Under the pieces are notes generated by a model. The model was given only the letters and a program-made list of their open reading frames with translations, was not told the DNA's origin and did no database searches. Shown piece after piece: positions 19,292 to 22,829 of a stretch of 22,829 nt of DNA. The DNA is from Chara braunii (Eukaryota > Streptophyta > Charophyceae > Charales > Characeae), in assembly GCA_003427395.1 (NCBI GenBank), contig BFEA01000006.1, forward strand, positions 769,990 to 792,818, given 5' to 3'. The translations under genes and the position numbers were made by a program. Every line of letters begins with the position of its first letter. Position 1 is the stretch's first letter.

Positions 19292-19502
19292 AGAATCCCC
19301 TCACTGATTACACTGTAAATGATAATCTACCTTAACCAAAATCAAAGTAGACTATCACTCACCCACACCAGATGGAAAACTCTACAGACTGTCGGTATAT
19401 ATATTTTTTGAAAACTACACTATGTTCTTCTCTCAAATTCTTTTTTCGCCTTTCACTACCTTCCTACCACTACTCCTAAGACTATATAGAGGGAACCCCT
19501 TC

Positions 19503-19979
19503 AAGCATAGGGCCTCGCAAACGAGGTAATTCATGTTGCCCCCCGCCCCAACAGCGGTAGACAGAGATGGGGGGGGGCGCCGGTGGGGGTCTGGCTAACG
19601 CAAAGACCGAGCATTTTGCCAGTAGCTGCGCCTCCCTTTCTCATCGTCCCCCACCCCTCATCGAGTAGCAGCAGAGGCTATGGCCAACACTCTCCCACAC
19701 ACCACACACAACCCACTCGCGCTCACACTCACACCCCTGCAAGCATAGGGCCTCGCAAACAAGGTAATTCATGTTGCCCCCGGCCCCAGCAGCGGTAGTC
19801 AGAGATGGGGGGGGGGGGCGCCGGTGGGGGTCTGGCTAACGCAAAGACCGAGCATTTTGCCAGTAGCTGCGCCTCCCTTTCTCATCGTCCCCGACCCCTT
19901 ATGGAGTAGCAGCAGAGGCTATGGCCAATACTCTCCCACACACCACACACAACCCACTCGTGCTCACACTCACACCCGT
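19503..19979 (-). repeat. 238-bp tandem duplication within the SINE-like element
   Basis: Copy one is 19503-19740 and copy two is 19741-19979. Both begin aagcatagggcctcgcaaac and contain a G run (7-12 G), ggcgccggtgggggtctggc, a CA-rich tract and acactcacaccc. Differences are few and mostly single bases plus G-run length. The similar 70-residue open frames from 19583 and 19824 are products of this duplication, not genes. Confidence 0.92.
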
Positions 19980-20057
19980 GTTGGTCATAGACCCGGCAAA
20001 TACCGATCAGGGGTATCCAGAGGACTATCACGGTCCGTTGGCACTAAGTGCGCCGCA

Positions 20058-20129
20058 GGCTGCCATGGGGCTTGAACTCACAACCTCCTGAATGCCACTT
20101 GCATGCCTAACCAACTGAGCTAGGCCGCT
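20058..20129 (-). pseudogene. tRNA-like head with Pol III A and B boxes
   Basis: On the minus strand TAGCTCAGTTGG (20122-20111) is a perfect A box and AGTTCAAGCCC (20078-20068) fits the B box RGTTCRANNCC. The acceptor-like ends AGCGGCC and GGCAGCC pair at five of seven positions, and the T stem at four of five. The D stem has lost a base and no good anticodon stem forms. It is therefore not a working tRNA but a tRNA-derived promoter, as in SINEs. It lies 5 bp from the right-hand target duplication. Confidence 0.8.
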
Positions 20130-20134
20130 GGATA

Positions 20135-20145
20135 TTCCAAAGTAT
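20135..20145. repeat. 11-bp direct repeat, right copy (target-site duplication)
   Basis: ttccaaagtat, the same as 19145-19155. It is followed by tttcgaattacaagaattt, which continues the AT-rich host repeat and shows the broken target. Confidence 0.75.
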
Positions 20146-21061
20146 TTTCGAATTACAAGAATTTCAAATGAATTTTGAAAAAAAAAAAAAAGGAATAAAT
20201 GACTAATGAAGTAAATCGAGGGCAGAGCGGGGGCGGGAATGTCGGGGGAAGGGGATCCCGGTTGGTGTCGGGGTAGGGGCATGGAATTAAGATCCGGGGG
20301 TAGTCGGGGGAGTGGGAAGGATTGCAATTGGGAAGAGAGGTGGGGGAACCCTGTCAACTAGTATTGTCGTCAAAAGTAGTGAGGGAACCAAAATTTTCAG
20401 CCAAAAATCCATTGTAAAGTTTTGTCGAGTAGAAGAAGTACAGCAGTGTTATATTTTAGCCCCTTGGAGGTGACTTTGGGGGCAGCCATAGCCAGTGAGA
20501 CGTTGCTGTGCAGTGGACTATCTTTACGACCATTTGTTGGCATGTCTCTTAGGGCGGCAGGGTACCCGGTCTCATATAAGATTCCTCCTTTTTTTTTTTT
20601 GGGCAAAAAGGGCTACGGCCTTGACATCATGGCTGGGCCGGTAACCGGCCAGTTCGGCTTGCCCGGTCCAACCGGGGCTGGACCGGAAAACCGGTTGAAA
20701 AAAAAAAAGATGCCCTTTTTTCTTCCGGCGGATTTCTACTGCGCTCTTCGAGATCTGTGGAAATCCATAATAAGACTTTGGAACCTGGAAGTGCAATTTT
20801 TTCGTGGAGTTTTCTAATGGGAGGCGGGGTATTATTGGGGTAGGTTCAGGGGAGTATGGCTTTCAGGTGGAGGGGTCAAGTAAAAAAGCTTACTTATCTG
20901 AACCCCCCGGTGGCCCAAAAATTTCAATTCAGCACGATACGGTATCATGGACTACGCCATCGGAAATTGATACGATACCCAAGAGGCCGAAGGAGATATG
21001 TTGATAAGAGGTCCTTGCCAAAACTTATAGCTCTTCCAGAGTACCGCGCTTGACAGCAAAA
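20146..21061. other. AT-rich repeat end, then no gene recognised
   Basis: 20146-20200 continues the AT-rich repeats and ends in a poly-A run. Beyond it are G-rich sequence, poly-T (about 20589-20600) and poly-A (about 20698-20709) tracts, and a GC-rich palindromic patch at 20633-20696. That patch includes arms ccggtcca (20663-20670) and tggaccgg (20679-20686). The open frames here have no recognisable motif. Confidence 0.5.
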
Positions 21062-21238
21062 AAGTTATGGGTTCAGGTTTCAGCTCATGCAGGCGGAGTG
21101 TTTTCTGTTTTTTTTTTTTTTTTCTTTCTGTATACGGCCTGTTCAGATACATGAGCGGAGCGAGGTCCATTCTTGGGCTTGCACCTCGGACAGTGTTGCT
21201 ACTCTGACTTCATGAGCTGAAACCCAAATCCATAACTT
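21062..21238. repeat. Imperfect inverted repeat, 28-bp arms
   Basis: aagttatgggttcaggtttc and following (21062-21089) is matched in reverse complement by 21211-21238 at 25 of 28 positions. The spacer of 121 bp holds a poly-T tract. It could be a fold-back remnant; no family is recognised. Confidence 0.85.
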
Positions 21239-21987
21239 CTTTCCCAGAGCTTAGGGACGTCGGAGAAGGATATAATCTCAGCAAGGCCACTACGAAAGCA
21301 TATTGTTTTCAACCTCCTGGCCCAGGTTGTCTGGTCTGTGGCCCACGGGACCACACGATGCGAAATTGAAAAAACGTGCGGCGGTTCTCCACCACTGATT
21401 GCGAAGATCAGCGGTGGAGATCCTCCACCCATTTTTCTCAAGAAGTGGGGTCCAAAATGCCCTGTTTTTTTTTTTTTTTTAGGCGGCAGCAGCCTCCCAG
21501 GGGCTGGGCAATCACGGGGCCCCCAACAAACGTGATGCTCTGGGTTTCGTCCGGGGATCTGCCGGGCCGGTCGACCACCCGGTCCGACAGGCAGGCTCTT
21601 GGTCAGGGGAGGGCCCCCCGGTCCAGCTGGGTCCAGCCCTGCTTGAGATATCATGACAAAGCATTCATTGACCGGCCCCATGTAGCCATTCTTGAGATAT
21701 CATCATAGTTGCGGCACACCAGTGCGCATTGCAGTGCGGGCCGGTGCGCAGTGCGTTGTGCGCTGGAATGACAGAGCACGCACTGAGGGAGGTGGGCCCT
21801 GTCTGTGCGTGAAAAAAAAAAAGTGCCCCAGAGAGAGAGAGAGAGAGAGAGACCAAAGGGTCCCCTTCACGTCAATTCGAGGGCCCCTGCAGGTACCTGG
21901 AATGGCTCCTACAATATATGTGGAGTCATTTAGGACCACTGCTTCAACGAGATGGATGGCCACGACATATGTGGAAGAGGTGTCAGC
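21239..21987. other. Unassigned; hairpin, poly-T and (GA)n tracts
   Basis: No gene is recognised. The segment holds a 16-bp-arm hairpin (21384-21399 with 21407-21422), a poly-T tract near 21465-21480, a GC-rich stretch at 21560-21645, a poly-A near 21812-21822 and a GA run at 21831-21852. The 160-residue minus-strand frame 21199-21681 crosses the hairpin and poly-T tract, reads as repeated Gly-Pro patches and is not supported as a protein. Confidence 0.5.
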
Positions 21988-22328
21988 AGACCACCAATAT
22001 ACGCTGTGGGTTTGAGTTCAGGGCTGCAGCTCGGCAGTTTTGGGTCGCCAACTCAGCTAGACCCCTGTTTGTGTCTCCACGAGATTCTCAGGGCCTCCCT
22101 CCGCCACTCACCAAATGTATGTAACATTAGTATAACGAATCTTCTGCTAAAACATGGAACCATACACCGCCATAAGCTATGTTTTTTGCGCATGTGAGTA
22201 GTGGAGCAGACCCCACTGTACGTATTCATAAGAAAAAAACAAAAACGAAAAAATGAGCGAGCTACATACTAACCCAAAACTGCCGACATGCAGACCTGAA
22301 TGCCAATCTTCAGCATATATTGGTGGTC
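21988..22328. repeat. Imperfect inverted repeat, 57-58-bp arms
   Basis: 21988-22045 (from gaccaccaatatacgctg to cggcagttttgggt) is matched in reverse complement by 22271-22328 at about 47 of 57 positions. The spacer is about 225 bp. No transposase or clear terminal motif is visible. Confidence 0.85.
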
Positions 22329-22829
22329 GGCTGGCCGTCCAAAACACATCTTGTGACTTCTGCAAAGCTTTGCGGGGTAGGTCGCTATTGGGCGACTACC
22401 CCCTTCTTGCGAAGTTTTCGCACCACTGTGTGGGATTTGCAGAAGCAAGGGGCAAGGCCAGTTTCGACACCCCGCCAAAAAAGATAGTTGGAATGAGCCC
22501 TATTTTCATGATTTGCCATTTTGAAACTTTTGGGGGAAGTGTAATCAGACTCGTTTTCAAACACACTTTTCACACATGTAAACAGTAACGCAGCCCACTG
22601 GCGACATGCGCCCACTCAAAACTCAGAGATATGGTTTTCAGATACGAGTTCACTCCCAATTGGCTATGGTGACCTCAGCGCACAATTATCTCACTGTTCA
22701 CATACACTGGATCACCCTGGATATCCCACACGCATCACTCTAACACTCGAGCACACNCACACACTCACTACTAACTATAGCTATGGCAGCTATGGCTGCC
22801 TCTAACCTATCGCTATGCTAACTCCTCCT
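22329..22829. other. No gene recognised
   Basis: Nothing recognisable to the window end. There is a CA-rich tract with one unresolved base at 22757 and a small ggcagctatggctgcc palindrome near 22785. Confidence 0.5.

Larger units (their letters stand above)
19156..20134 (-). mobile_element. tRNA-headed SINE-like retroelement carrying a hammerhead ribozyme
   Basis: About 980 bp inserted in AT-rich repeats and bracketed by the 11-bp duplication ttccaaagtat. An 11-bp duplication fits target-primed retrotransposition (SINE, LINE or Penelope type) better than LTR integration. Read on the minus strand, the order is: tRNA-like head (20129-20058), a short unique body, a 238-bp unit twice (19979-19503), a unique part, a hammerhead ribozyme (19291-19232) and a TA-rich 3' end next to the duplication. 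No protein is encoded. T4 runs on the minus strand at 19414-19411, 19379-19376 and 19341-19338 could stop Pol III before the ribozyme, so a Pol III transcript reaching it is not assured. Alternatives are a Penelope-like remnant or a retrozyme piece joined to a SINE. Confidence 0.65.

Noticed and set aside
20058-20129. Functional tRNA gene
   Set aside because: The A and B boxes are good, but the D stem lacks a base, the acceptor stem has two mismatches and no proper anticodon arm forms.
19156-20134. Plant retrozyme (LTR type)
   Set aside because: Only one hammerhead is seen, there are no paired LTRs of about 350 bp around it, and the flanking duplication is 11 bp rather than about 4-5 bp. Kept as a less likely alternative.
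21199-21681. 160-codon minus-strand frame
   Set aside because: It crosses a hairpin and a poly-A/T tract and has no recognisable motif.
1-22829. CRISPR array, bacterial operon or prophage
   Set aside because: No regularly spaced short repeats, no ribosome-binding-site-led gene series, and all recognised genes are of eukaryotic LTR retrotransposons.

Overview
The window is a repeat-rich eukaryotic region with no intact host gene. Two Ty3/gypsy retrotransposons with chromodomain-type integrases, long diverged LTRs, AT-rich degenerate repeats and many microsatellites suggest a large green-lineage genome, perhaps a streptophyte alga such as Chara. That assignment is inference from element style only. 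The assembly is short-read: a Nextera mate-pair junction adapter is embedded at 2682-2719, a 620-N gap is flanked by the same 79 bp on both sides, and single Ns lie at 1556, 6720, 10549 and 22757.

Layout. 1-900: microsatellite, an 88-bp tandem duplication and unassigned sequence. 901-1450: a diverged relative of the element B LTR. 1557-2681: an open gag fragment in the C-rich style of element A, ending at the adapter. 2731-18554: element B (5' LTR, leader, gag, protease, RT, RNase H, integrase with chromo-like tail, polypurine tract, 3' LTR). Inside the gag of B, at 5737-12863, sits element A, a second gypsy element with 473-bp LTRs, a primer binding site, decayed protease-RT-RNase H, integrase with a clear chromodomain, and a polypurine tract. 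The 5-bp flanks (aggac/aggat) and the gag reading continuing across the insertion show that A is nested in B. Both elements are dead: frameshifts, stops and small tandem duplications break pol, and the protease active sites are altered.

18555-20200: an LTR-related tail, AT-rich degenerate repeats, and an insertion of about 980 bp (19156-20134) bounded by an 11-bp direct repeat. Read on the minus strand this insertion starts with a tRNA-like head carrying Pol III A and B boxes, contains a 238-bp unit twice, and near its 3' end carries a complete type III hammerhead ribozyme fold (19232-19291), with every core nucleotide present and all three stems paired. This is the most interesting object in the window: a tRNA-headed, SINE-like retroelement with a self-cleaving ribozyme.

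20200-22829: no gene recognised; homopolymer tracts, GC-rich hairpins and two imperfect inverted repeats.
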